A stretch of DNA of 64,000 bases from DATENM01 sp045807725. GTDB lineage: Bacteria > Acidobacteriota > Blastocatellia > UBA7656. Positions within the stretch are counted from its first letter, which is position 1. Every line of letters begins with the position of its first letter. Location: contig JBJMGV010000017.1 of NCBI GenBank assembly GCA_045807725.1, forward strand, positions 23,160 to 87,159. Direction: 5' to 3'. Below the pieces are notes generated by a model. It had not been told where the DNA came from, made no database searches, and saw only the letters and a list, made by a program, of their open reading frames with translations. Positions 28,249 through 37,109 of this stretch are shown here, in pieces. The translations under genes and the position numbers were made by a program.

Positions 28249-28385
28249 AGGTAAACATAAGTATGCCGAACAGAAGACCTGAATGCTTTTTCTTGGGAAT
28301 GCGCCGTAAACGGCCAGAGAAGTAGCTTCAGCAAGTCTTCGTGTGATATTCAAACAGATGCAGGATCAACTAAGGACTGGACAGC

Positions 28386-29369
28386 GTGGATAAACAGAGT
28401 GAAAAGGAAAACTTGATTGCTCGATACTTTTCGGGTGAATTGAGTGAAGAGGAAGCCAGCCGCATCGAGCAGCAGTTCTTGACGGACAGTCAATTCTTTG
28501 AGCTGATGCTATCGATTGAAAACGCTTTGATCGATGATTATGTAAGGGGAAAGCTTGCTGAACCGGAGCGTCGGAAAGTTGAAGCCTTCCTGCAATCCTC
28601 AAATCGCCTGGCGCGCGAAACCGAAGCGGTCAAGCAACTCATTGACGACCTGGCCAAGACCAAAACGCGAGCGCCCAGCAACGCTCCTGCGCCACCGCAA
28701 GGGCGGCCTTCAAGGTGGCAGTCATTATTGGCAATGATTGGGATTCGGGATTCCGGCAAGCGCTTCTCGTTTGCTTTGCTATGGCTGCCAACCCTCCTGG
28801 CTTCGGGTTTGCTCATCTGGAATTTGATCCTCCAGCACGATCTTTCACAAATCAAGCTGAAGCAAGTCGGGTTGGAGGAAAACAATCGGGAACTGGCGCG
28901 ACGCCTGGATACGCAAACTGATCATAATGACAAGCTGGGACAAGAAATCGAAGCGGCGCGCCGCAGCAGCGAGCAGGTCAGGCAAGAAGTCGCGACGATG
29001 CAGGAAGCAAAGACCGCCGCACCCGTGGAGGATACGGCGACGCTCGCGCTCACGATAGAAGCGTTCACCCGAGGACAGGGCGCGTTAAAGGAAGTTCATA
29101 TCGGGCGCAACACGCGATGGCTACGAATGAGAATTGATACAGGCCGAGATGATTTCACGCGCTATGGAGCAACCCTGCGCACCTTTGATGGCCAGTTGAT
29201 CTGGAGTGAGGAGAATCTCCGACCGGCGCTACCCAACCGCAGCAGAATCGTTCTCACCTTGCCCGGCAAACTTTTCGTAAACCAGGATTATACGCTGACC
29301 CTGGTTGGACAGACGGACGGCGGCCCGGCGGTGGAATTGGGCGATTATTCTTTCCGCGTGAAGCCGTAA
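28386..29369 (+). CDS. Membrane anti-sigma-like protein
   Basis: 327 residues from GTG 28386 (AAGGA upstream). The N-terminal cytoplasmic helical domain (1-90: IARYFSGELSEEEASRIEQQ ...) resembles the anti-sigma fold common in Acidobacteriota but has no zinc-binding His/Cys. One transmembrane helix follows (about 129-150), then a coiled coil (about 152-208, QIKLKQVGLEENNRELARRL). The C-terminal beta domain (215-327) is predicted extracytoplasmic. Membrane anti-sigma factors hold their sigma until cleaved. Here an exported-type TPR-CHAT protease is encoded two genes upstream. The pairing with the sigma factor is inferred from adjacency. Confidence 0.72.
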   Translation: MDKQSEKENLIARYFSGELSEEEASRIEQQFLTDSQFFELMLSIENALIDDYVRGKLAEPERRKVEAFLQSSNRLARETEAVKQLIDDLAKTKTRAPSNAPAPPQGRPSRWQSLLAMIGIRDSGKRFSFALLWLPTLLASGLLIWNLILQHDLSQIKLKQVGLEENNRELARRLDTQTDHNDKLGQEIEAARRSSEQVRQEVATMQEAKTAAPVEDTATLALTIEAFTRGQGALKEVHIGRNTRWLRMRIDTGRDDFTRYGATLRTFDGQLIWSEENLRPALPNRSRIVLTLPGKLFVNQDYTLTLVGQTDGGPAVELGDYSFRVKP

Positions 29370-29500
29370 AGTTCCCATCATCGAGCCGCGACACCGCTCG
29401 TGGCGACCCGCTCGAACCCGTCAACGGGTTGGCAGCCCATTCGATGCCCAACCGTTTTCAAAAACGCCGCAAGTGTGCTTAGAAAAAAGATAGCCCCCGT

Positions 29501-29529
29501 GAAATCTTCTGTCGCCAGATGGCACTTAT
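29501..29529 (+). promoter_or_regulatory. ECF-type promoter-like motif upstream of the small CHAT gene
   Basis: CGTGAAATCTT ... GCACTTAT, with 16 nt between GAAAT (29501-29505) and GCACTTAT (29522-29529), 110 bp before the ATG at 29640. It shares ten consecutive bases (TGAAATCTTC) and exact spacing with the site at 23088. Confidence 0.55.
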
Positions 29530-29639
29530 AAGATGACCTAGACTTCACCCCTGATCGGCAGGCACACCTTGCCACCGGGAGACGGTGAATCGTAGGAAGA
29601 ACGGCACATTAGAGATTAGAGAAACGAGGACGGCACGTT

Positions 29640-30365
29640 ATGGCGAAAAAGATCAAAATACTCTTTCTGGCCGCTAACCCGGTCAATGTGAAATCCCGTT
29701 TGAAGCTAGAGCAGGAATACAACCAGATCCGCGAGAAACTGCGGGCCAGCGAGGAACGCGACGCTTTCAAGCTGCGCGCCGAATGGGCGGTCACGCCGGA
29801 CAATCTTTCATACTACTTGCTGACCCATAAGCCGCACATCCTGCACTTCAGCGGCCACGGGAGCCAGAGCCAGGGGATGGCTTTGGAAGATCAGTTGGGA
29901 AACATTTTTTTGCTCGACACGCAGGCTTTTGCAGAGTTGCTGAAAATCGTCAAGGATAACATTCGGATCGTTCTCTTGAATGCCTGCTATACCACAGACC
30001 AAGCCAGGCTGCTCACCGAAACGATTGATTTCACCGTCGGCATGAACAAGCCCATCGGAGATCGTGCCGCCAGCGTCTTTGCCGCTCACTTCTATCAGGG
30101 ATTGGCCCACGGGCGGTCTGTGCAAGAAGCCTTCAGGTTGGCGACGGTGCAGCTTAAAGAGTTCAAGATTCCTGAAGCGGACACGCCCGAACTGCTGGTG
30201 CGGTATGGCGTGGATCCTAATGAAATCATTCTGGTCAATAAGCCTCCCAAAGCCGAAGGAGTGCGAAACCACCCGACGAGTTCTCCCACACCAGAGGGCG
30301 GCATAAGGATTAAAAATAAGGATACAGTAATCCAGGGAGACCAGGGTGGAATAATCAACAAGTGA
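29640..30365 (+). CDS. Small CHAT protease with C-terminal GDQxGI recruitment-like tail
   Basis: 241 residues. A single CHAT domain of the type starting KKIKILFLAANP, with the dyad His73 (HFSGHG) and Cys116 (LLNACYT) intact. It has no TPRs and no signal peptide, so it is cytoplasmic. After a Pro-rich linker (202-220) the last ~20 residues read GIRIKNKDTVIQGDQGGIIN, then K. A similar segment (IEINNRKSTVRGDQAGILYK) occurs in the N-terminal region of the next gene product. Such short shared tails often mediate homotypic assembly between bacterial caspase-like effectors and their sensors. ATG start with weak GAGGA-type site upstream. An ECF-like motif lies 110 bp upstream. Confidence 0.88.
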   Translation: MAKKIKILFLAANPVNVKSRLKLEQEYNQIREKLRASEERDAFKLRAEWAVTPDNLSYYLLTHKPHILHFSGHGSQSQGMALEDQLGNIFLLDTQAFAELLKIVKDNIRIVLLNACYTTDQARLLTETIDFTVGMNKPIGDRAASVFAAHFYQGLAHGRSVQEAFRLATVQLKEFKIPEADTPELLVRYGVDPNEIILVNKPPKAEGVRNHPTSSPTPEGGIRIKNKDTVIQGDQGGIINK

Positions 30366-30487
30366 TTTCGCTTTCGATAACGACTCAGCCATAGGACTGA
30401 TTCTGATCCTTGCAGAAAAAAACAGGGGGACGGATCAGTCATTGCCGGGCCCGCCTTTTCCTCCCGATTGAGGAGCCGGGGAAACTT

Positions 30488-33109
30488 ATGCCATGTCCAG
30501 ATTGTGACCGTGAGATCGGAGACGCTGCACAGTGTGAATGTGGCTGGCCTGAGAAGCCAGCCGGTTCAGTCTTGGCGTCTCCAGAGTTATCGCAGGAGCC
30601 CGAAAAGTTCCCGGATATTGATCCCTCGGAAGAGCTGGAGATGGGGCCTGAGCAAATCATCGACCCATCCGCTGAAAACACAGATTTAGACGAGGATGAG
30701 GAACTCGCTGAATCTGCCGACCCGACAAGTATAGAAATCAACAATCGTAAATCGACAGTCAGGGGCGATCAGGCAGGGATATTGTACAAAAATTTCTTTA
30801 TTGGGAAGCAAGACCAGAAAGAGAAGTCAAAGCCTTCCCTGTACACAAGCTCTGTCAAGATGCCAGCCGTCTCTCCGATTCTGCCTGAGTTCGTTCGGGA
30901 AGAATTGAATACCCATCTGACCACGTTGGAGCAAAAGCATTTGCTGGTCATCGAATGCGTTGAGCCGGAAGTTGCCTTCAGCACCGCTTATAGTTTGGTA
31001 GACGCTCTGAAGATTACGGACCAGCAGCATCGGCGCATGTATGATCTCTGGGAGAAGCTTGAAGAAGACGCCGAGGTCGGCCCTGATTTCTTTTTGCCGA
31101 AGAGCAAACCGGGCAAGAAGAAGACGGCGGTCGTCGTGAGAGTGCTTAGTCATTATGGACAGGCGCTCGTCAGTTCTTTGATCAATGATTATGCAGTGGC
31201 CTCTTATCGCTTAATCGACAATGAGGTTTATCTCCTTTTCCTCGTCAATCCGGCTTTCATTACTGAGCGGGTTGACGAGGATTACACCAGGGATTCGCAT
31301 TTCTCCGATTGGAAGATCGCTTGTCTGCAATACCTATTAAAATCAAATTTCCCCGAACAGTATCTCGAATACGTGCGTGACATCGAGAAGCAGCAAGCAG
31401 ACGGACGATGGGAGAAGAACGATGCCAGGCTCTATTACGAAATCAAAAGCTACATAGAGAGGAACAAGCTTGGCGAGGAAATCGAGCGCCGTAAGCGCGC
31501 CCTCTCCTCACCCCGACCTGAAAAGACCTTTAAGGATGAACAATACATTGAAAAGACCGTCATCTACGTAGCCACCTATTTCCCCGACATCACCCTTTTA
31601 GAATTTTGCGAACTGGTTGAAGCGCTCTTGGGGGATCGCAAAATTCTAGCGACAATCCCTAAATTCACGCTCCAGGATGATCAGACCATGGGGTGGTCGT
31701 ACACATCCAGCCTGTGGCCAATTATCGAGATTTGGAAAGATCATAAAGATCAATTCTTGTGGGAGCGTCTTCGCGAAATGACCTCGGCCAGAGAGATGAT
31801 CACAACAGTCGATTTCACCGATCATTCAATGAGGGATAAGCTGCGAAACTATCTCAATAACAAGCGGAAGCTCTATCTTAAAGACCAATTCGACCTGCTT
31901 CAAAACCAAGGCTTTCTCTTTCACCCTTCAAACCGTGTGAGCAACACCATGATACGGTTGACCGCTGAGACGGCGGCAGCTTACCCGGATGAATACAACA
32001 AAGACTGGCTGGTTGCCATGATTAGCAACTTGCGAGACGCCGTTCAGGCTAACCTGAACGGCGTCCAGGAACATGAATATTTATTCTTCCAGTTCCTCAA
32101 CCGGGGGCCGTTCAACAAAACCGGGTGGGGATATTCGCGCATTGCCGAATTGATCCGGCGACTGGTGAAAGACCCGCAAACCAGAGAGATGGTCAACCGC
32201 GCCTTCTCAGACTTGATGAGGCTGAAGATGTACGATGCCGTGCTCAATCTGATTATGCGGCTACGGTTCGCGCCGGATTTCGACGGGACTTACTGGCTGA
32301 GACAATTGTTTGAACGAGGCGAGGCCGGCATTCGCGTTCACGCGTTCAACTACCTTTACGATCAAGTTAGAGAGGCCGACGCCAGCATCTATGAAACCCT
32401 CAATAAGCTGGAGTCCTGGCTGCCGGGAGAAGACCGCGAAGCGCAAAAACATTCTGCCGCCGCCCGCATCATCTTGCGACTGCTGATTAAGTATTGCCTC
32501 GAAACCATCTATCGCATGAAGCAGGAATCTGACACAGCCGAATATATCCAATATCCATTGTTCGTTTTTGCGGATAAAAAGACCGCTGAAGATAACCTTG
32601 ACCAATTGGTCAAGTGGCTGCTGCATCCGGCCTTAGGCCCGGCGCTGCGCGACATGGAGTCGGATTCCGGCATGAAGAATGTGCTGGTCAAGTTGGGCTT
32701 GGAGAAGAATCCGACTCAGTTATTAGGCGAATTGATGGCCGAGTGGTCAATGATCCTGCTGGGTTCCGCGCAAGCGGTGGCTGCCGGTGCGAGCGCGCCG
32801 AACAACGGGTTTGATCCAGCCAGTCCGGTTCTGGAAGCTCTCCTGCCTCCGCCCCGCTACGTTGATGCGGCTGATTTATTTCATCTGCTGATCGAGCGCC
32901 TCGCCGCTTATACGAACGAGAATCAACGGCGCGCGTTGATTGCGTACTGGGAGGCACTCAACCAGTACATATTGCATTTAATGACCCGGCAGGATTGTTC
33001 AATTGAACGTCGCCAGCAATTATATCTGAAATCGAGCCAAATTTTTGTCCTGGCTCAAGAGTTTAAAAAGCTCAGTTTCGAAAGCATGGGCAATGAGACG
33101 ATTCACTAG
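30488..33109 (+). CDS. Unrecognised 873-aa protein with N-terminal zinc ribbon and GDQxGI motif
   Basis: Start at ATG 30488 (GGGG upstream); the open frame begins at 30410 without a site. Residues 1-22 form a zinc ribbon (CPDC ... CECGW). An acidic, disordered stretch (about 25-80) follows, then the segment IEINNRKSTVRGDQAGILYK (about 83-102), matching the tail of the small CHAT protein. The remaining ~750 residues are predicted mostly helical. The part HLLVIECVEPEVAFSTAYSL (about 145-165) has the position and hydrophobic pattern of a P-loop strand and helix but no GKT/S, so a degenerate STAND-like NTPase is possible. I cannot name the family. It lies 21 bp before the 720-aa gene, an operon with CHAT. 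Likely role: sensor or platform recruiting the CHAT protease. Confidence 0.8.
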   Translation: MPCPDCDREIGDAAQCECGWPEKPAGSVLASPELSQEPEKFPDIDPSEELEMGPEQIIDPSAENTDLDEDEELAESADPTSIEINNRKSTVRGDQAGILYKNFFIGKQDQKEKSKPSLYTSSVKMPAVSPILPEFVREELNTHLTTLEQKHLLVIECVEPEVAFSTAYSLVDALKITDQQHRRMYDLWEKLEEDAEVGPDFFLPKSKPGKKKTAVVVRVLSHYGQALVSSLINDYAVASYRLIDNEVYLLFLVNPAFITERVDEDYTRDSHFSDWKIACLQYLLKSNFPEQYLEYVRDIEKQQADGRWEKNDARLYYEIKSYIERNKLGEEIERRKRALSSPRPEKTFKDEQYIEKTVIYVATYFPDITLLEFCELVEALLGDRKILATIPKFTLQDDQTMGWSYTSSLWPIIEIWKDHKDQFLWERLREMTSAREMITTVDFTDHSMRDKLRNYLNNKRKLYLKDQFDLLQNQGFLFHPSNRVSNTMIRLTAETAAAYPDEYNKDWLVAMISNLRDAVQANLNGVQEHEYLFFQFLNRGPFNKTGWGYSRIAELIRRLVKDPQTREMVNRAFSDLMRLKMYDAVLNLIMRLRFAPDFDGTYWLRQLFERGEAGIRVHAFNYLYDQVREADASIYETLNKLESWLPGEDREAQKHSAAARIILRLLIKYCLETIYRMKQESDTAEYIQYPLFVFADKKTAEDNLDQLVKWLLHPALGPALRDMESDSGMKNVLVKLGLEKNPTQLLGELMAEWSMILLGSAQAVAAGASAPNNGFDPASPVLEALLPPPRYVDAADLFHLLIERLAAYTNENQRRALIAYWEALNQYILHLMTRQDCSIERRQQLYLKSSQIFVLAQEFKKLSFESMGNETIH

Positions 33110-33130
33110 CCCAAAGCGTTGGAGGTCAGC

Positions 33131-35293
33131 ATGACTGAAATTCATGATTGTGAGAGAGTCATACGCCGCATCACTGCCGATATGGAGCCCAAGCGAGATT
33201 CGGAACGGCGGGTGATTATTGATGTGAAGCACAGGCGCGCGGTTGACCGGGGCGTTCTGCTTTATTTCTGGCGCGAGTACAAGTATTTCATCGTTTCAAA
33301 CTCGGATGACCCGAATAACGAAGCCAGCGGGATCATTAGCTTGCCTTACAAAAATGGCACCGGCACGGCCCCGGTCGATATCGATATCTCTTATAAGGCA
33401 TGGTGTTTGCCCGGAAAAGAGAAACAGGTTGGCACCGCCCTATCTTACGGCAATGATCCGGGTGAAGTGTTAAGCGGCCTGATCTCGAAATTGGCTGTTG
33501 AGCACATCGGCTCACAAAATGGCTCGTTCCAGATTTCCAACTTCGACTCGAAGAGCTTGCTGGAGAAGACGATCATAAACAAAGTACAGATGGACGTAGG
33601 ATTGGATCTGGAGATCGAGTTGTCGTTCAAATTGCCCTGGCCTATCCGAATTAGCGATTCATTTCCTGTCCGCGCCAAAGACTATGATAAAGAAGAGACC
33701 GTGACTCTCAGCCTGGAGCTTGATGTCGCCCCAGCGGCGGAGTCGAATGTCATTCAATATACCGAGAAAACGTTGAAAGAATTCATTCGCGCAGAAATAC
33801 AGAGTTACTTCGCTTACAATGTCTCTCTACAGCAGATCTATTTCAAGTTGCCCGATGACGACTTCAGATATCTACTCATCCGGCAACTGAATCAGTTGTT
33901 GCAATCCCGCGACCTCAGAGTCAGCTTCCTGGCCATCGAGCAGCTTCGACAGTCGGCACCCCCTCCTGAATTTTTCAAAACCCGAGTTCATACCACCTAC
34001 GAACTGGACGAGCCGGGGTCTCCGGTGATGATCAGGAGCAATGTGTTGATGAGCCTTCAGAACGTCGCGCGATACCTCGCGAGCGGGTCTCCGGATTTGA
34101 CCCAGTGGGTTGAAAGCCACCTTCAGAGGCATGTTCAGCATGAATTGGCTGGCGCGCAATACGCTGATCTGGTCATCGATTTCCAGCCGTTCGCGGAAAA
34201 TATAGAACGACATATGCGCCCAGAGGCCCTGGCAATCGGATACCACTTAGAGCACTTCAAGTCACTGCCTGATCTGGAGCCCTACACCTGGGTGGAAGGA
34301 ATCGACATCGAAACCGAAGATGTCGATGAAGAATTCGAAACCAGCTTGCCCAGATTTTCCGTCAAGTTGAGTTTTTCTCTGGTCGTCAGAGTCAGGGACC
34401 TGCGCAGCATAAGAACTTTCCTGGAAAGGCAGCAAGACGTTCCCGCGTTGATGCGAAAGGCCTTGCTCGATACCACCAGACAGGTCTTGAGCGAAACCCA
34501 TCCGCGGCGGTTTTATACACAATTTTCACGAATTCATGCGCCGGGTGGATTTGCATTTGAGGATGCATTACGGGCTAGATTCGCGGATATACTGGGGCAA
34601 AGATTTGATGCCGAGATCATCGAGGCGCTGTTTGAGATTGGGGATACCGAGACGACGCGCACGCTGGAGACCTTGCGAAGCGAAAACGGTGAGTTCACGG
34701 TGGTCATTCCGACCAATCTTAGAAACGCTGAAGAGTGTAGACTCAGAGGATACTTCAAGGTCGATCAAGTCGCCGATGAGGGATGGGAAACATTTCGCCT
34801 GACCGTGCCGACCATTGCCCGGATCAAAGAACATCTTGAAGCGGGGATCAAAACCGCTTTAGAGAATCACCCGACGGCCCTCGTGGCCTTTAAAGACACC
34901 TTCAATCTGGACGAGATTCAACAAGTCGTCAAACAAGCCGGTCAATGCGCGGTGTTGAAGGCCTTCGGTCTGCAAATTTCTGTGAGCGGCATTGGCAGCG
35001 ATGCCATTGAATCTGAGAAAAAGATTGCGGCAGCGATTACCAATGTGCAAACCGAGAGCATCGAGATAGGGGTAACACGGTACTTTTTGATTGCAAAATT
35101 AATATCGGAAAAGATCCGGGAGCTTGAGTTCCAGATGGTTACAACCAAAGCGGCTGGAGGGCCGCAAAATATCATCGAAGATATTCAAAAGCGAATCGAG
35201 GCGCTCAAAGCACACTCTCCGACGGCACCAATTATTCCTGAACTTTCCTATGAGACCCTCAGAGATACACAGAAAGCCAAGAAGCCAGTCTGA
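33131..35293 (+). CDS. 720-aa protein, weak SPFH (band 7)-like character
   Basis: ATG 33131 has an excellent site, GGAGGTCAGC. No confident family match. The region around residues 175-270 (FPVRAKDYDKEETVTLSLEL ... FIRAEIQSYF ... LRVSFLAIEQL) has an SPFH-like pattern. It shows a beta-strand with KD, an amphipathic helix, then a strand with small residues. A similar pattern recurs near 425-500 (FSLVVRVRDLRSIRTFLERQ). The C-terminal part (about 600-720) is helical and charged. There is no signal peptide or membrane helix. It follows the 873-aa gene by 21 bp and is the last gene of the CHAT operon, so it is probably the third component of the module. Confidence 0.7.
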   Translation: MTEIHDCERVIRRITADMEPKRDSERRVIIDVKHRRAVDRGVLLYFWREYKYFIVSNSDDPNNEASGIISLPYKNGTGTAPVDIDISYKAWCLPGKEKQVGTALSYGNDPGEVLSGLISKLAVEHIGSQNGSFQISNFDSKSLLEKTIINKVQMDVGLDLEIELSFKLPWPIRISDSFPVRAKDYDKEETVTLSLELDVAPAAESNVIQYTEKTLKEFIRAEIQSYFAYNVSLQQIYFKLPDDDFRYLLIRQLNQLLQSRDLRVSFLAIEQLRQSAPPPEFFKTRVHTTYELDEPGSPVMIRSNVLMSLQNVARYLASGSPDLTQWVESHLQRHVQHELAGAQYADLVIDFQPFAENIERHMRPEALAIGYHLEHFKSLPDLEPYTWVEGIDIETEDVDEEFETSLPRFSVKLSFSLVVRVRDLRSIRTFLERQQDVPALMRKALLDTTRQVLSETHPRRFYTQFSRIHAPGGFAFEDALRARFADILGQRFDAEIIEALFEIGDTETTRTLETLRSENGEFTVVIPTNLRNAEECRLRGYFKVDQVADEGWETFRLTVPTIARIKEHLEAGIKTALENHPTALVAFKDTFNLDEIQQVVKQAGQCAVLKAFGLQISVSGIGSDAIESEKKIAAAITNVQTESIEIGVTRYFLIAKLISEKIRELEFQMVTTKAAGGPQNIIEDIQKRIEALKAHSPTAPIIPELSYETLRDTQKAKKPV

Positions 35294-35832
35294 TATAACC
35301 TGGCTCTGGAAATGGCCCGATGATCACCCACCGCAACTGAGGCGGCGCGCTGGCCGCTTTCAAGCTCATTTCTCGCATACTCTTTTAGCCGCTCCCAGAG
35401 GATAGTGAAGCTTCCTGGCTGTTGATCCACCAGTCGGCCCATCGCAGTCCAGGTCACATCTTCGGGCCCGAATGCGCTGCCCGCGCTTCACCTCTTTAAT
35501 GCTTCAATCCATCGAGCATCTTCGAGGCCCGGCTGACTTTTTCCAACTTGTATCTGGACACCTCTGGGTCACAGTTGGGTCACAGATTCGTGCAAAACGA
35601 TCTGATTGTGACCCAGGAGAGGCGAACTAAATTGAAGAAAGCAGAGTGCGAGCACAACGAACAGTTATCGAATCTATAAAAACAATTCGTTTTACAACCT
35701 CCTCGCTCTCGCTTATAACAAGGATAAGGCTCCAACGCAGACCCGGGTAAGCGGCGTGTCAGCTTAGCCCGCACGACGAAGAGGCAAGCCCCAGCATTTG
35801 CCGCATACGGTCAGAGAGCCGGCGGAGAAGTT
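35294..35832. other. Gene-poor junction at the right edge of the island
   Basis: A 539-bp stretch. A minus-strand frame of ~60 codons (35248-35457, MTWTAMGRLVDQQPGSFTIL at its start) overlaps the end of the 720-aa gene and may be a remnant; I do not recognise it. Tandem GGGTCACA words (35566-35573 and 35577-35584) pair with TGTGACCC (35607-35614) as a hairpin. The right copy of the 45-nt sequence follows at 35641-35685. No other gene is visible. Confidence 0.5.
35641..35685 (+). repeat. Right copy of the 45-nt sequence flanking the island
   Basis: 37 of 45 positions equal to 19953-19997, same orientation. GC content rises again after this point. Confidence 0.65.
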
Positions 35833-36843
35833 ATGTCGAAACACCTCACTACGCATCCCTCGCGCGAGCCGGCGGCGACGCCGCGCTTCTCTCATAGCGT
35901 CAGCAACTCAATCGCCAACGCGCCGTGCTTTCTCGGCATTGACGGCGGCGGCACCAAGACCCACGCCATTATTACAACCGCTTCGTATAAGATCATCGGC
36001 GAAGGCTTCAGCGGCGCATCGAACCCCGTGCGCGTCGGCTTTGACACGGCGGTCGCCAATATCAATCAGGCCATCAAGCAGGCTTGCGAACAATCTCACA
36101 TCACGCCGCACGACATCACGGCGGGCTGCGCCGCCATTGCCGGCATCAGCCACCCGATTCATTACCACACGATGAGAAAGGCGCTCGATGCGCGCCTGCG
36201 TATGAATCATCTCGAATTAGTCACGGACGCGCGCGCCGCGCTCGAAGGCGCGCTCGATGGCCGCCAAGGCATCGTGCTCATCGCCGGCACAGGCTCAATC
36301 GCTATGGGCATGAACGAAGCGCGCCAGGTCGAGCGGTCGGGCGGCTGGGGGCCGACGCTCGGCGATGAAGGCTCAGGCTACGACATCGCGCGGCAAGCCT
36401 TGAAAGCCGTCGCCGCCTCGTTTGATGGCCGCGCGCCGCGCACGGTTTTGACTGAACGCATCTGCCGCGAACTCGGCATCACGAGCGCCAAAGACCTGCC
36501 CGGCGTCATCTATAACAACGAAGCCGCGTCCACGCAGATTGCTTCGCTGGCGCGGCTGGTTGCCGATACCGCCACGCAAGGCGACGCCGTCGCGCGCCAG
36601 ATTCTCGCGCAGGCCGGGCGCGATCTCGGCGAGCTGGCCGTGTCGGTCATTCGCAAGCTCAATCTTGAATCCGTTGCGTTCCGCGTCGCCTACGTCGGCA
36701 GCGTCTTTAAGGCCGGCGAATGCGTGCTGGAGCCGTTGCGCGATGCCGTGCTCAAGGTCGCGCCTCGCGCCGAGGTCAGCCCGCCGCTGCGCTCGCCCGA
36801 AATCGGCGCGGTCAAGCTGGCGCAAGCGGCAGTCGAGAGTTGA
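35833..36843 (+). CDS. BadF/BadG/BcrA/BcrD-family sugar kinase (GlcNAc/MurNAc kinase type)
   Basis: 336 residues. The phosphate-binding loop FLGIDGGGTKTHAII (33-47), IAGTGSIAMG, and GWGPTLGDEGSGYDIA are the signature of the N-acetylglucosamine kinase branch of this ASKHA family. That branch includes clostridial MurK, which phosphorylates both MurNAc and GlcNAc. ATG with GGAG upstream. The gene lies before a symporter, a NamZ fusion and a TonB receptor on the same strand. I therefore infer 6-phosphorylation of amino sugars released from peptidoglycan. The exact substrate cannot be read from the sequence. Confidence 0.88.
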   Translation: MSKHLTTHPSREPAATPRFSHSVSNSIANAPCFLGIDGGGTKTHAIITTASYKIIGEGFSGASNPVRVGFDTAVANINQAIKQACEQSHITPHDITAGCAAIAGISHPIHYHTMRKALDARLRMNHLELVTDARAALEGALDGRQGIVLIAGTGSIAMGMNEARQVERSGGWGPTLGDEGSGYDIARQALKAVAASFDGRAPRTVLTERICRELGITSAKDLPGVIYNNEAASTQIASLARLVADTATQGDAVARQILAQAGRDLGELAVSVIRKLNLESVAFRVAYVGSVFKAGECVLEPLRDAVLKVAPRAEVSPPLRSPEIGAVKLAQAAVES

Positions 36844-36873
36844 AGCAGTTGGCAGTTCGTCTGGTTGGTTAAA

Positions 36874-36890
36874 GGCGGCGCGTGGCCGCC
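36874..36890 (+). terminator. GC hairpin after the sugar kinase gene
   Basis: GGCGGC (36874-36879) pairs with GCCGCC (36885-36890) 31 bp after the stop. No T-run. It may instead be a repeat, since a related GC-rich string follows the NamZ stop near 41330. Confidence 0.4.
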
Positions 36891-37109
36891 GATCCGTCGC
36901 ACCGACAGTGGCAGGTGATCCGTAGCGCCTTAACGGGCGCGGCAAGCATTACTCACAATCCGTATAATTCGTTCCGATGGCGCGCTCGTCTGTAAGCCAT
37001 CGGGCAGCGCCGTGTCGCGCAGTTGCTCACGCTTCTGAAGTCAGGCAGTCTCACAGTTCAACAGCCATCGGTTTGCAGCCGGTTCGGCAGGCTTGGTAGG
37101 TTCACCCGT

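Noticed and set aside
23960..29369. A type III-E CRISPR (Craspase) locus
   Set aside because: The TPR-CHAT and sigma parts fit by analogy, but there is no Cas7-11/gRAMP, Csx30-like or Csx31-like gene and no array in the window. I use it as an analogy only.
35248..35457. Minus-strand frame of 69 codons at the island's right edge
   Set aside because: It overlaps the 3' end of the 720-aa gene, has no recognisable domain, and shows no ribosome site. I only mention it as a possible remnant.
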